DNA from: Eucommia ulmoides
Taxonomy: Eukaryota; Streptophyta; Magnoliopsida; Garryales; Eucommiaceae
DNA length: 64,000 nt
NCBI GenBank assembly: GCA_016647705.1
Contig: CM028326.1
Span: forward strand, 20,530,401-20,594,400
Direction: 5' to 3'
Below the pieces are notes generated by a model that saw only the letters and a list, made by a program, of their open reading frames with translations, was not told where the DNA came from and searched no databases. The translations under genes were made by a program, and so were the position numbers. Positions within the stretch are counted from its first letter, which is position 1. Each line of letters begins with the position of its first letter. Positions 1-9,996 of the stretch are shown piece by piece.

Positions 1-2390
1 ACGCACACATATAACAACGAACTGAACGATGGACAAAGCATACACATACACACACACACAAACGCAGTTGACGACGAGCCGAACGCATTACTGAACACTT
101 ACCGGACGACCGGCGACGATCACCCACCACCTATGCCGAACCACCTTCTCTCTCTCTCCTGAAATTTGACAACGGCACACCCACGAAGCTCTCCGTCGAC
201 CAAACACACCACAATCGCTGGCTGATCAGACGAAATTCCTTCCTACCGTCGATCATGAACCCCCCCTCCGATCTTCCCTCTCTCTCTCTAGATTTTTTTT
301 TTTTTTTTTTTTAAGAATGGATTCCTGACCCTCGATCATGAGTTTCTTGATCCTTTCACATGCATGATTTTAGTGGGTTGATTTCATCTACGTGTGCCAC
401 GTTGTTTTTCTCTCCAACTCCCTACCGGCCAGCTGCTTCCTCTAACCGCCAATTTATGGGTATGTATATATGATAATTATTATTTTTTAATTAATTTCTC
501 TTTCCTCCTCCCAATTTCCTTTAAACCTTGATTTTAATCCTTTTCAACTTTTAAAAGTTTCTAAGATTTTCAATTTCACCCCCTGAAAGTTTCATTTAAA
601 AGTTAAATGTCAATTTACCTTCCTAAATTGGGATTTACTATTTCTATATTTTCAATTTGACCTCTAGACTTTCTATTTGGATTTTTAATTGTCCTAGTTT
701 CACCCCGAATTTTCACAATTACTCTGAAACACCACTGAAATGACGTACATGCTACGATTGAGGTCTTACAATAATGGCCCGGGCATAATGGGTTACCCAT
801 GAATTAAGTTCGACTTGTGTTTCACGTGAATTCTAATGAATATGTCTGGGTTTACGTGCGTTGCACGTGAAGTTTTAGTTATAATTTTTGACTAGTTTAA
901 TTAATCAATTAATTTGAAACCCATTAATTAAATTAATTGGATTAGTATTCTAATGCGTTACTCATCGTTTGGGGATTGACGTATATTTATATGCTAAAAA
1001 TAATTAAAATTTGAATGCGATTTTAATTCTAAAAATAACACATTTGAGATTGGTTGAAGACTACAATGGATAAACAATCTTATATTGGTTGTAGAGTAAG
1101 AACTTGAGCACAATGGTTGTGAAAAGAACATGAACACGACATCAAATTATAAGTTGAAAGTAAAGGGAAACCCATTAAGCGTACATTTTTTTTGTGCATT
1201 GTGGAGTTTTTATATTTCACCACACAAGCACGCCATTGCCACCAACAAATTTGATTGAGTAGGGTATGTGTCGTGTTGATTCGATCCAACCTTAGGTCAG
1301 GTCGGATCTTGGTCTACCAAAAAAAAGTTAATTTAATATTAAATATAAATATTTAAGTAAATGTAGCAGTTAAGTAGTAAATTAACTAGTAGACAAGTAA
1401 TGCTGAAATAGTATCAGTGAATAGATGTGAATGTTCACTAGTGAGTGTTCAGTGTGAACGTTCACACTAAACATGTGCATTTTCAAATAACATCAATTCG
1501 TTGGTATCTTTCGGTCTTCTATAAATAGGAGAATTCATATTTTATTTCAATATGGTCCGAACTGAAATTTTTAGTTTCAAGTGCTTGTACCTGAAACTTT
1601 AAAATCATTATACCATGTGAAGAAGACGTTTCAACCATTAGCATCAATGTGGGAGCACAAATCTATTTTAAGAGTATAGAATCAAACTCTAGACGCGATC
1701 TATTTCGTTTTTATTCATTCTTTGAATATCCAGGTAAACATTTATTTAAATTAGTTCACTGTTTCTTTTTTGTGAACGTTCACATCCCTTCTCTAGTTCT
1801 GCTTCTATTTTTGTTCTGTGAACACTTACATCCACAATCTGTGTTCTGTTTCTGAATTGTACATATTCACACTCTGGATTTGTTTGAAAGTGTTCACATC
1901 ACGATTCTGGTTTGATATACACACAGAATTTCAAAATTTGGTTTTACTACTCATACATGCTTAGTCAATGTTCATATTGATATTTTTTAACAATTATTAG
2001 TTTTATTTCTTGATTATTTAAATATTTATTTTGAAATTTCAATAATTTTTCTCAACAGTTTCTACTTACACGCGTTCTTTCCCTCACACTAATAAGCTAA
2101 TCACCACCTGCCCTTTCCACATATGATGTGAGATCAACCCAACGATCTCTTCCTCATACATCAAGCCTTTGGTTGGCTAACCCTACCATTTTCCTTTTGT
2201 GACTATTGGGCCATATTTAATATAAACTAAGTTTTGATATTAGTGTAAGTTGGTCTTGTACCTTTCTTAATCTTAAAAAGTAACTTATGAGATGAAATTT
2301 TTCCTCACATTTATAACTCGATTACCTGTCTCTTTCATATTTGATATAGGATAAATCCAACATTATCACTAGTAGCATTAAGAATACCAA
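1..2390. other. AT-rich intergenic DNA without a supported gene
   Basis: I find no coding region here that I can support. The start has CA-rich and CT-rich low complexity (about 41-60, 150-160 and 280-312, the last running into poly-T). A block at about 775-890 recurs at about 30466-30570 and is described separately. A TATAAATA box lies at 1520-1527 inside a promoter-like stretch. It is followed by a 68-codon open frame at 1649-1855 that matches nothing I recognise. GTGAACGTTCAC-type palindromes surround it (1452-1467, 1771-1784). This could be an old LTR or an unknown transcription unit. Confidence 0.5.
775..890. repeat. Dispersed block shared with 30466-30570
   Basis: The stretch from GGCCCGGG through the GTGCGTTGCACGTGA region is closely matched at about 30466-30570, where the text reads GTGCGTTGGACGTGA. 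Both copies lie about 2 kb upstream of a DUF26 unit (2800 and 32496). The simplest reading is that they belong to the same segmental duplication, which later insertions then stretched. Confidence 0.7.
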
Positions 2391-2799
2391 ATTTTGGGAA
2401 TAAAAAGGGGGATTATCAATATTGAATATTATAGAGTACAAACATTGAATAGTCAATACACGAATATTTGAATAGTTATACTATATAATCACTTAACATA
2501 TACGTTATATCCATGTTTAATGGATTGATGAAGTGCGCCCCCAACTTGCCACCCGTCTTCTAGATTTCCTTTTAATAACACTTGTGTCACTGATAAGATG
2601 GTTGACAAGGTTGCAACCATGCAAAATGTCAGCCTTTTTTCTCGATAAGCAGAAAATGTCAGCATTTTCGCTTCCACAATTGGAAAATTGATGTCAAATT
2701 CCCATTAGATTTTTTCCTCTCACCAATGTCGTTTCATCTTCCTCTCCTCCTATAAAAGGTCAGTAGCTGCATAGAAACAAACACACCTCCCATATCAAT
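2390..2799 (+). promoter_or_regulatory. Promoter and upstream region of first DUF26 gene
   Basis: A TATAAAAG box at 2751-2758 lies 42 bases before the ATG. From about 2400 to 2799 the sequence is closely paralleled at 32050-32495, upstream of the third copy. The proximal 100 bases, including CCCATTAGATTTTTTCCTCT and the TATA box, also match the second copy at about 20850-20998. This shared block is the best candidate for a common core promoter. Functional cis-elements cannot be told apart by eye. Confidence 0.75.
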
Positions 2800-3525
2800 A
2801 TGTATTCCTCTAATCTCTTCCCTCTCTTCTTCCTTTCCTTCCCTCTCCTCTTCCCCACCGTTTTCTCTCAAAACCCACTATTCCATTTCTGTTCCAGCCA
2901 AGAGAATTTCACCCTAACGAGCCCTTACGCCTCCAACATAAATACTTTGACCAATATTCTGTCTGTCAAGGTTCCGCCAACGGGATTTGCGCTTAGCTCA
3001 GCAGGTCGGAGCCCGAACTGTGTCAACGGCCTGGCTCTTTGCAGGGGCGATGTTTCGAGCCCACTATGCAAAACATGCGTTATCGAGGCATCCAAACGGA
3101 TCAAGGATTATTGTCCCCAGAAAAAGGCAGCAATCATTTGGTATGATAATTGTCTCTTCAAGTACTCTAACTTGGATTTCTTCGGACAAATTGACGATGA
3201 AAACAAGTTCTACCTGTACAATGTAAATGACGTAAGTGACCCCAAAACATTTAACGGGCAAACAAGAGATTTGCTGAGCCGCTTGGCCGGTGAGGCCACT
3301 GAGAGTCCAGCTTTGTATGCCACCGGAGAGATGGAGCTGGAGGGTTCAGACAAATTGTACGGGCTGGTTCAGTGCACCAGAGATCTGTCGAGAGGAGACT
3401 GCAGGAAGTGTTTGGATGACGCGATAAGTGAACTTCCGAGCTGTTGTGATGGGAAGAGGGGAGGGAGGGTTGTTGGGGGCAGCTGCAATTTCCGATATGA
3501 GCTTTATCCATTTGTCAATGTTTGA
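2800..3525 (+). CDS. Cysteine-rich repeat secretory protein with two DUF26 domains, copy 1
   Basis: This intron-free frame encodes 241 residues. An N-terminal hydrophobic signal peptide (about residues 1-24, ending VFSQ) is followed by two DUF26 (Stress-antifung, PF01657) domains. Each carries the diagnostic C-x8-C-x2-C motif: Cys81/90/93 and Cys192/201/204. There is no membrane segment or kinase after the second domain, so it is a secreted CRRSP rather than a receptor-like kinase or plasmodesmal PDLP. The family acts in the apoplast, and some members (ginkbilobin type) bind mannose and inhibit fungi; that role is inferred here, not shown. An extra Cys74 (SPNCVNG) is absent from copy 2. The ATG is fixed by the signal peptide and by alignment with the other two copies. 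TATA box at 2751. Confidence 0.93.
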   Translation: MYSSNLFPLFFLSFPLLFPTVFSQNPLFHFCSSQENFTLTSPYASNINTLTNILSVKVPPTGFALSSAGRSPNCVNGLALCRGDVSSPLCKTCVIEASKRIKDYCPQKKAAIIWYDNCLFKYSNLDFFGQIDDENKFYLYNVNDVSDPKTFNGQTRDLLSRLAGEATESPALYATGEMELEGSDKLYGLVQCTRDLSRGDCRKCLDDAISELPSCCDGKRGGRVVGGSCNFRYELYPFVNV

Positions 3526-3794
3526 GCTTTTCTAGCAATTAAGCATGATATTATGGGAGACTTGGACTGTGTAGAACTAAATAAAAATTTGTGGTACTAG
3601 CGATTTTGAGTTTGTCTAATAAGAAAATAATTGATTCTTAGGAATTGAGACCTTAAAACACCAAATTTCAAATAATAACGATATTCATTTTATTTATTTT
3701 TATTAAAACAGTAAGGTGTGTTCGGGACAACTTACGTTTCCCTTAACAAATCACCTCCCTGGATGATCTTAAGAGCGCACTCCTCCACATCAGT
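3526..3794 (+). other. 3' flank of DUF26 copy 1, shared with copy 2
   Basis: This stretch includes a likely 3' UTR with an AATAAA-like signal (ACTAAATAAAAA near 3577). A block from about 3650 to 3815 (AAAACACCAAATTTCAAATA and following) is found again at about 23370-23535, downstream of copy 2. So the duplicated unit extends at least 270 bases past the stop codon. In copy 2 about 1.5 kb of foreign DNA separates the two parts. Confidence 0.7.
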
Positions 3795-3849
3795 CTAATA
3801 TATTCAGGATTAAATTTAATAATACTACTAAAATATTAGATTTACAAAA

Positions 3850-4606
3850 GGGTATATGTCATTGACCTCCTTTATCATTTTGTACTATACCAGATATCTC
3901 TCTTATCATTTTGCAAATACCAGAGACCTCCTTTATCTTTTTGCTCAAACACCATTTACTTCTCTTTGGACAAAATTGCACTTAGATTATTTTTTTAAAA
4001 ATCCATTAGCACCCTATATTTTTAAAATTATATTTTTTACCCTTAACTTTTTAAATAATTATATTTATCTCTCACCACCACTCACCACCCACCAGCCTAC
4101 GCCACCTCCCACTGCCACCACCCAATACCACCTCTCACCGCTGCCCACCGCCTCCGCCACCTCCCACCACCCATCACCCAACTTCCCCGCCACCACCCAT
4201 CGTCGCCACCACTACCCACCGCCACCGTCCACCACCGCCACCACAACTGCGAGAGAGAAAAGGGTTAATGAAAAGGTTGAATGTTTATGAAATGGTTAAA
4301 AAATTATATATTTTTTAAAATGGGGGTGGGTAGTGGCCGTGGGAGGTGGTGGGTGGCGCCGATGGGTGCGGTGGTAGGAGATGACGATTAATATATATAA
4401 ATTAAAAGGTTATTTATTTATTTTAGTTTTTTATTATTTGATTATTTTTTAAATAGTCAAGGGTAAAATTTTATTATTTTTTAATCAATAAGGAAGGTAA
4501 GTGGTGTTTGAGTAAAAAGATAGAGGAGGTTTCTGATATTTACAAAATGACAAAGGAGATATTTAGTATAGTGTAAAATGACAGGGGAAGCCAATGACAT
4601 ATACCC
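3850..4606. mobile_element. Mutator-like MITE with long terminal inverted repeats
   Basis: The element starts GGGTATATGTCATTG and ends CAATGACATATACCC. The inverted repeats stay alignable for at least 110 bases on each side, through the CTCAAACACCA block. The flanking nonamers are TTTACAAAA on the left and ATTACAGAA on the right. They agree at 7 of 9 positions and match the interrupted tandem repeat, consistent with a decayed 9-bp Mutator-type target duplication. The interior (about 4070-4260) is a CCACC-rich low-complexity tract with no transposase. The 144-residue frame across it is a composition artefact. Confidence 0.8.
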
Positions 4607-4639
4607 ATTACAGAAATTATAGAAATAATATCTAGTAGT

Positions 4640-6590
4640 CATACTATAACAACAATGATAACACCTAAGCCTTTGTCCCACCTATATTGGGTCAGCTACA
4701 TGAATCCATTTACATCATAGTGATCGATCAAGGGTCATCTCCTCTGTCAGATTTAATGTTATCAAATCATTTCTAATAGTCTCGTCTAACGTCTTCTTAT
4801 GTCTAGCTCTCTCTTTAGTAGTCCCCTACACTTCAACTAAATCACATTTTCTCACTAGTGCTTGTATGGGTCTTTTATGCACATGTCAAAACCATTGTAA
4901 ACGGTTTTCTCTAATTTTTTCTTCGATGGGTGTTATTTCTAAATTCTCTCTAATAGTTTCATTCTTAATTTTATCCATTCTCGTTTTCTCACTCATCCAC
5001 CGCAGCATCTTCATTTTTGTCATCTCAATTTTATAAACATAATTCGTTTTTACCGCCCAACATTCAGAATCATACAGAAGCGCTGGTCTTATAATAGTCT
5101 TGTAAAATTTTCCTTTAAGTTTCAATGGAATCCTGCGATCACAAATCAGTCCAACTGTACTTCTCCACTTTAGCTAACATGTCTCAACTCTATGAGTAAT
5201 ATCCTCTTCGATTTCTCCATTGTTCTGAATCATTGAACCTAAATATCTAAAATGATCAACCTTAGTAACCTTCACATCTCTAAATTTGACCACCCCACCG
5301 TCTCTCCGGGCATTACTAAAATTGCAATGCATGTATTCTGTCTTCTTTCTGCTAACCTTCAAATCTTTACTCTCTAAAGCTTTTATCCATCTTTCTAACT
5401 TAGTATTAAGACATATTCTACTTTCGCCAACTGATACGATGTCATCCTTAAACAACATACTCCAAGGTAATCCATCTTGAATATGTTTTATGAGCTCATC
5501 CATCACTAGAAAAAAATAGATAAGGACTTAAAGATGATCCTTGATGTAAGCTTATATTAATAGGAAATGCACAAGTATTGCCTTCATCTGTTTGGACACT
5601 ATTGACTATTCCTTCATATATATCCTTAATTACCTCGATGTATACATTGAATACATGTTTCTTTTCTAGAACCCACCACAAAACTTCTATGGGTACCCGA
5701 TCATAAGCTTTTTTCAGGTCCACAAATACCATATGTAAATATTTTTTCTTTTTTCTATATTTTTATATTAATCTCCTGAGTAAATAAATAGCTTCAGTAG
5801 TTGATCTACTAGGCATAAATCCAAATTGGTTATCTTTTATGCTCGTTTCATGTCTTATTCTATATCCTATTACTCTCTCCCAAAATTTCGTAGTATGACT
5901 CATAATTTTTATAACCCGATAGTTCGTGCAAGTTTGAACATCTCCTTTATTTTTATAGATGAGCACTAAGATATTCCTCCTCCAGTCGTCAGACATTCTC
6001 TTAGTCCTCAAAATGTCATTAAAAAATCTAGTCAACCACTCTATCCCAATATCTCTCAAACATTTTTACACTTCCATAGGGATTTCATCTGGCTCTACTA
6101 TTTTTCCAATTCTCATCTTCCTTAGTGCTATTCTAACTTCCAAAACCCTAATTGTTCTATGAAACCTATAAATCTTATCTCAAGATAAACTAGGCAACTC
6201 CACTCTAGATTTCTTGGCGTCATTCCCATTGAATAAATGATAAAAATAACTTATCCATTATTCCATAATCTCCTCATCCTTCATCAGTACCTTTTCATTA
6301 GTGTTTTTGATGCATCTGACACTTCCAATATCTCTAGTCTTTCGTTCATGTCGCCTACCCAGTTTAAATGTATCCCTCTCTCCCTCTTTTGTATCTACCT
6401 TTTGATTCCTTAATTACTTTTCTCGCCTCTGTTTTTGCATGTGTATAGTTCTCCAAACTCTCTCGACTTCTATATTTTTCTCATTCTTTACAATCTATTT
6501 TTTTTTGTCCCGAACGGCTTTTTGCACCTCCTCATTCCATCGCCAACTTTTTTTATATCGTGGTCCTCCTTCTCTATAAACTCCCAAATT
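4640..6590 (-). pseudogene. Decayed RTE-type LINE reverse transcriptase, reversed
   Basis: Read on the minus strand, this has pieces of a non-LTR reverse transcriptase in the right order. An N-terminal fragment has WWxNEEVQ-like coding at about 6540. The first fingers region (NYRVIKIMSHTTKFWERVI, then DNQFGFMPSRSTTEAIYLLR) lies at 5763-6059. The FVDLKKAYDRVP block lies at 5496-5732. The active-site region reads MLFKDDIVSVGES at about 5438, where the usual text is FADD, and the FRYLGS block follows. The C-terminal YDSECWAVK...RMLRWM-like block is at 4886-5125. Frames are broken by stops and shifts. The 3' end, near 4680, carries the sequence typical of plant RTE elements (ACCCAATATAGGTGGGACAAAGG on the minus strand begins it) and a TTGTTGTTATAG-like tail. 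It is not functional. Confidence 0.88.
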
Positions 6591-6806
6591 ATTAAATTTA
6601 TGAAAATTATAGAAATGATATAATGGACATTAAATTTATTAATACTACTGAAACATTAAATTTATCGAAATTAAATTAAAAAAAAATTAAAAGATGAAAT
6701 ATAATATACAAAACTTTTGGATATTAAATTTACAAAAATCATAGAAATAATATATGGACAATAAATTTAGTAATAATGCAAAAAAATTAAATTTTGCGAA
6801 AATTAA

Positions 6807-6810
<4 letters not shown>

Positions 6811-6871
<61 letters not shown>
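6811..6871. repeat. (AT)n microsatellite
   Basis: About 60 bases of uninterrupted AT dinucleotide sit inside one unit of the 130-bp array, lengthening that unit. Confidence 0.95.
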
Positions 6872-6874
<3 letters not shown>

Positions 6875-7568
6875 GAGGAAATATAATATACGAAAATTAT
6901 GAACATTAACTTCACATAAATTATAGAAATAATATATGCACATCAAATTAAGTTATAATATTAAAATATTAAATTTACAGAAATTAAATTAAATAAATAG
7001 TATAAAAGAGAAAACATCATATCCAAAAATTATGGATATTAAATTTACAGAAATTGTAGAAATACTATCTGAAAAATAAATTTAGTAATAATAATGGTTG
7101 GCCCAATGATATATTTACTAAAGAGGGGACGAATTGGGTAGTTTAAAATATTAACAAGTAAATTTAAATTCTCTAACTAGTTTTTATCTTGTTAATATGC
7201 GGAAACGTGAATTATTAAATGCACACACGAACAGTTAAAGGATACACTACAAGGAAAAAGGTCATTTATCATGTTTTGTAAATATAATTTATTTCGTTTT
7301 TTATTTAAACTGTGATTATTAAAATGTTAGTGAAATTTAATCTCATTTAAAATTTATGGTGTGATTAAAAATATTTTTTTATCACATTTTTTAAATAAAT
7401 GTAATAATAAGTAAATAGTTTTTATCACATATTTTTATTAATAAAAGATATCTTGTGTTGGGTGAAAAAAATAGCGCCAAACGGAGGAGGGAAAAAAGGC
7501 ACTGTCCAAATAGACTTTCCTTCCTGGTCATTCATCAAGCTAGAAGAACCTCGCAAGACCTAGCTACC

Positions 7569-7735
7569 ATGTTCACCTTGTTGCGCCAATCTCTCATCAC
7601 ACGAGGTTCACGGTACATCGGACGTCGCTTCAGCCCTAGCAACGCCGTTACCCTCTCCCCGACGACCTCCAGCCCCTCTCTCTTTGTCTCACCGATGGCC
7701 TCCATCCCCTCTCTCTTCCTCTCACCAACGGCTAG
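7569..7735 (+). CDS. Possible captured first exon inside the CACTA element
   Basis: An ATG at 7569 opens a frame beginning MFTLLRQSLITRGSRYIGRR. It is rich in Arg, Ser, Leu and Thr and has no acidic residues in its first 20, as in a mitochondrial targeting peptide. The frame meets AG|GTAATC at 7735/7736, a good splice donor, and would stop three bases later if unspliced. The local base composition is much less AT-rich than its surroundings. I see no convincing downstream exon. I read this as a host first exon, plus about 110 bases of leader, captured by the transposon; the targeting role is inferred from composition alone. Confidence 0.4.
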
Positions 7736-7744
7736 GTAATCTGA

Positions 7745-7985
7745 GGTTTAATTCGCTTTTCATTGGTTCAAATTCATGTGAAATCTAGATTCGTCTTTCA
7801 TTGATTGAACTTTTTGTGAACTCTATTGGAAGATTTAAGAATCATTTGTTCAAATTCATGTGAAATCTAGATTCAACTTTGATTGTTTGAACTTTCTATG
7901 AACTCAATTAGAAGATTCAAGACTCATTGGTTTAAATTCGTGTGAAATCTAGATTCTATCTTTGATTGATTGAACTTTATCTGAA
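7745..7985 (+). repeat. Three-copy tandem repeat, unit about 80-85 bp
   Basis: The landmark TCATGTGAAATCTAGATTC recurs three times (near 7771, 7855 and 7937), each followed by GATTGA/TTTGAACTTT and GAAGATT-like text. It sits immediately after the candidate splice donor, where an intron would be. Confidence 0.8.
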
Positions 7986-9517
7986 ATTGGAATTGGAATT
8001 GGAGTGGATTAGTGGAATTGGAATTTTTCTTGCACTTTAATTTCCAGATTTCGACCCAACTTCAATCAATCATATAACTTTTACTTTTCTATTTCTTAAT
8101 CCACAATTAATAAATATTCTCTTTTTTCATATATCTTTTCAAAACTAAATCAAACAACTTCACACAATTTTCAAAAATTATTTTCAAAATTTTTCGAATT
8201 TCAAAAACTAAAACAAATGCACCTTCACATTCAAATTCAAGACAAACTTTCCAAAGAGTTGATTTTAGAATAATAATACTCAAATGCAAGGGCTGTAATT
8301 CCCTGTTCCCCTGATGATAAATCGGCCACAAGGACAGGCCATGCATCTGGATTTATCTTGTCAATGTCTATAAAACCAGAGAGCTGCTGCAGCATCTGTC
8401 CACGAATATAAATATTATTAAATTCAAAATTTATCGGTTAAACCCCCAAGTTTATGTGACTAGATGATTATATATCAATCATTCTTCGATTTATAGCAAA
8501 GAAACTTGAAAAGCTCAGTTTTTTTTTTCTCGTTCAAGCTTTGTTTCAGGTCTGTCTTTTCATAGCACTGTTTTTCTATTTCCTTGCTCCATTTCCAGTT
8601 TCATTGCTCCAATTTTTTTGTGCATACTATGTCTTTGTCCTCTTTTTTTACTCAGTTTTCCCTTTTATAGTTTTATTTAGAGTGTATTCCTTTCGAATTT
8701 AGAGTTTTATTGTGCAAAATTAAATGCTTGTTGCTCTGCTCCAATAATTTCTTTTTCTAATTGTTGCTCTGTTTCTGTTTATTGCCCTGTTTTTTCTTTC
8801 TATTTCATGTTTTTGTTTCTGAACCTAAAAAAATTGTTTTACGTTTCAGTTTCATGTTTCTGTTTCTAAACTCTTTTCCATCTCACAGACAGTGGCTTTA
8901 ATCTCATCAACTTCGGGATAATCAGATATTATTTTCCTTTTGAGATTGACACAATTATGAAAAAAAAAAAAAAAAAAAAGTCCTGTGTTGTTATACCCCT
9001 CCTTAAGCCACTTAGATCTAGTTTTTTTGTTTCAAGTACCTGTTTTACTGCAGCATACGAGACTTCTAGTTTGGAATAGCAGAATTACTTCTTTGATATC
9101 GAATCACACACTAAAGTTGTGTTTGTTCAGTGTTTCTGTTTCTCCCCCAAAAAGGGAACAAAAACAGAAATATGGGAAGCAAAAAATAGATCTGTTTTTC
9201 TCCTAATTTCTGGGAACAGATTGAATTGTTGCCAGATTTCGATTTTTATTCCCAAAGCACTAAGTGTACCAGCTATGTTTTTCAGCTCAACAAGCGAATT
9301 CAGCAGCCTAATCAAACATATATTGGGCAGTGTTATTAAATGTTTCGTTATTTTTACTATGGGTTATTACATGTTAACTGCTGGTTAATTGTTTATAATA
9401 TATTTTTTTAATTGTTTATTTAGTTTATTTTTGTTATAAAATTGTCTATTTAATTGTTTATTTCTGTTAAATTTGAATTTGGTTTTTTTTTTGTTATAAA
9501 TGCTTGGTTAGTGCTAT

Positions 9518-9520
<3 letters not shown>
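7986..9520. other. AT- and T-rich interior of the CACTA element, no gene recognised
   Basis: The stretch has short open frames (up to 89 codons) with no recognisable protein, a poly-A tract at 8959-8979 and many TGTTTCTGTTT-like runs at 8550-8900. It may contain introns of a captured gene. Nothing supports a specific call. Confidence 0.5.
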
Positions 9521-9564
<44 letters not shown>

Positions 9565-9880
9565 GTTGTGCACCTGGGTTCGCTTAGGTTAGTCCCTCGT
9601 TTTGCTCCTTGCGCCAGGGTTTGGGACAACTTGTGCGCCTCGGTGCGCCTAGAGCCTTTAACAACTATGGATCTAAGTAAATTTTGAAAGAGTAAGAAAA
9701 TTTGGCAAAATAAGTCTTCATCCTTAGGTGCGCCTTTGACGTACAGTGCACCCTCTGCCCACGATCCCCAGGCGCGTGCTTCGTGCAAGGCAAACGCCTA
9801 AAACTAGGCGAGGCGCAGACCTTGCGCCTTGCTGCACCTTGTGCCTGGATGCGAGTGTGCCCATGCGCGTTTTTAACACG
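9521..9880 (-). mobile_element. Possible retroposon in reverse with poly-A tail
   Basis: About 42 consecutive T residues (9521-9562) on the plus strand would be a poly-A tail on the minus strand. The body upstream on the minus strand is GC-rich and full of GGCGCAAGG, CTAGGCGC and AGGCGAGGCG-like words, plus the phrase ATAGTTGTTAAAGGCTCTAG. It is compositionally foreign to its neighbours. A poly-A-tailed SINE or truncated LINE is the simplest reading. I see no clear pol III boxes or target duplication. Confidence 0.4.
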
Positions 9881-9996
9881 ACCTTTTATGTAGGAAACTA
9901 TTTATGTAGGTGGTAGCGCGTGAATACGCCGCTACTTTCACTCACAAGTATATTAGGTCAAAGTTTTAGTATAGTGTGATAATTAAGATCGGGTTA

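Larger units (their letters stand above)
3795..7105. repeat. AT-rich tandem repeat, unit about 130 bp, interrupted twice
   Basis: The recurring unit contains ATTAAATTTACAGAAATTAT followed by AGAAATAATAT. Copies of this landmark are seen near 4620, 6612, 6742, 6924 and 7058, giving about 130-bp spacing once an AT expansion is discounted. The left part (3795-3849) joins smoothly onto 4607-4640 and then onto about 6590. A MITE and a LINE therefore inserted into one pre-existing array. Confidence 0.75.

Noticed and set aside
3856-4290. 144-codon frame with Pro/Thr/His-rich tail
   Set aside because: It begins in the terminal inverted repeat of a MITE and runs through a CCACC low-complexity tract.
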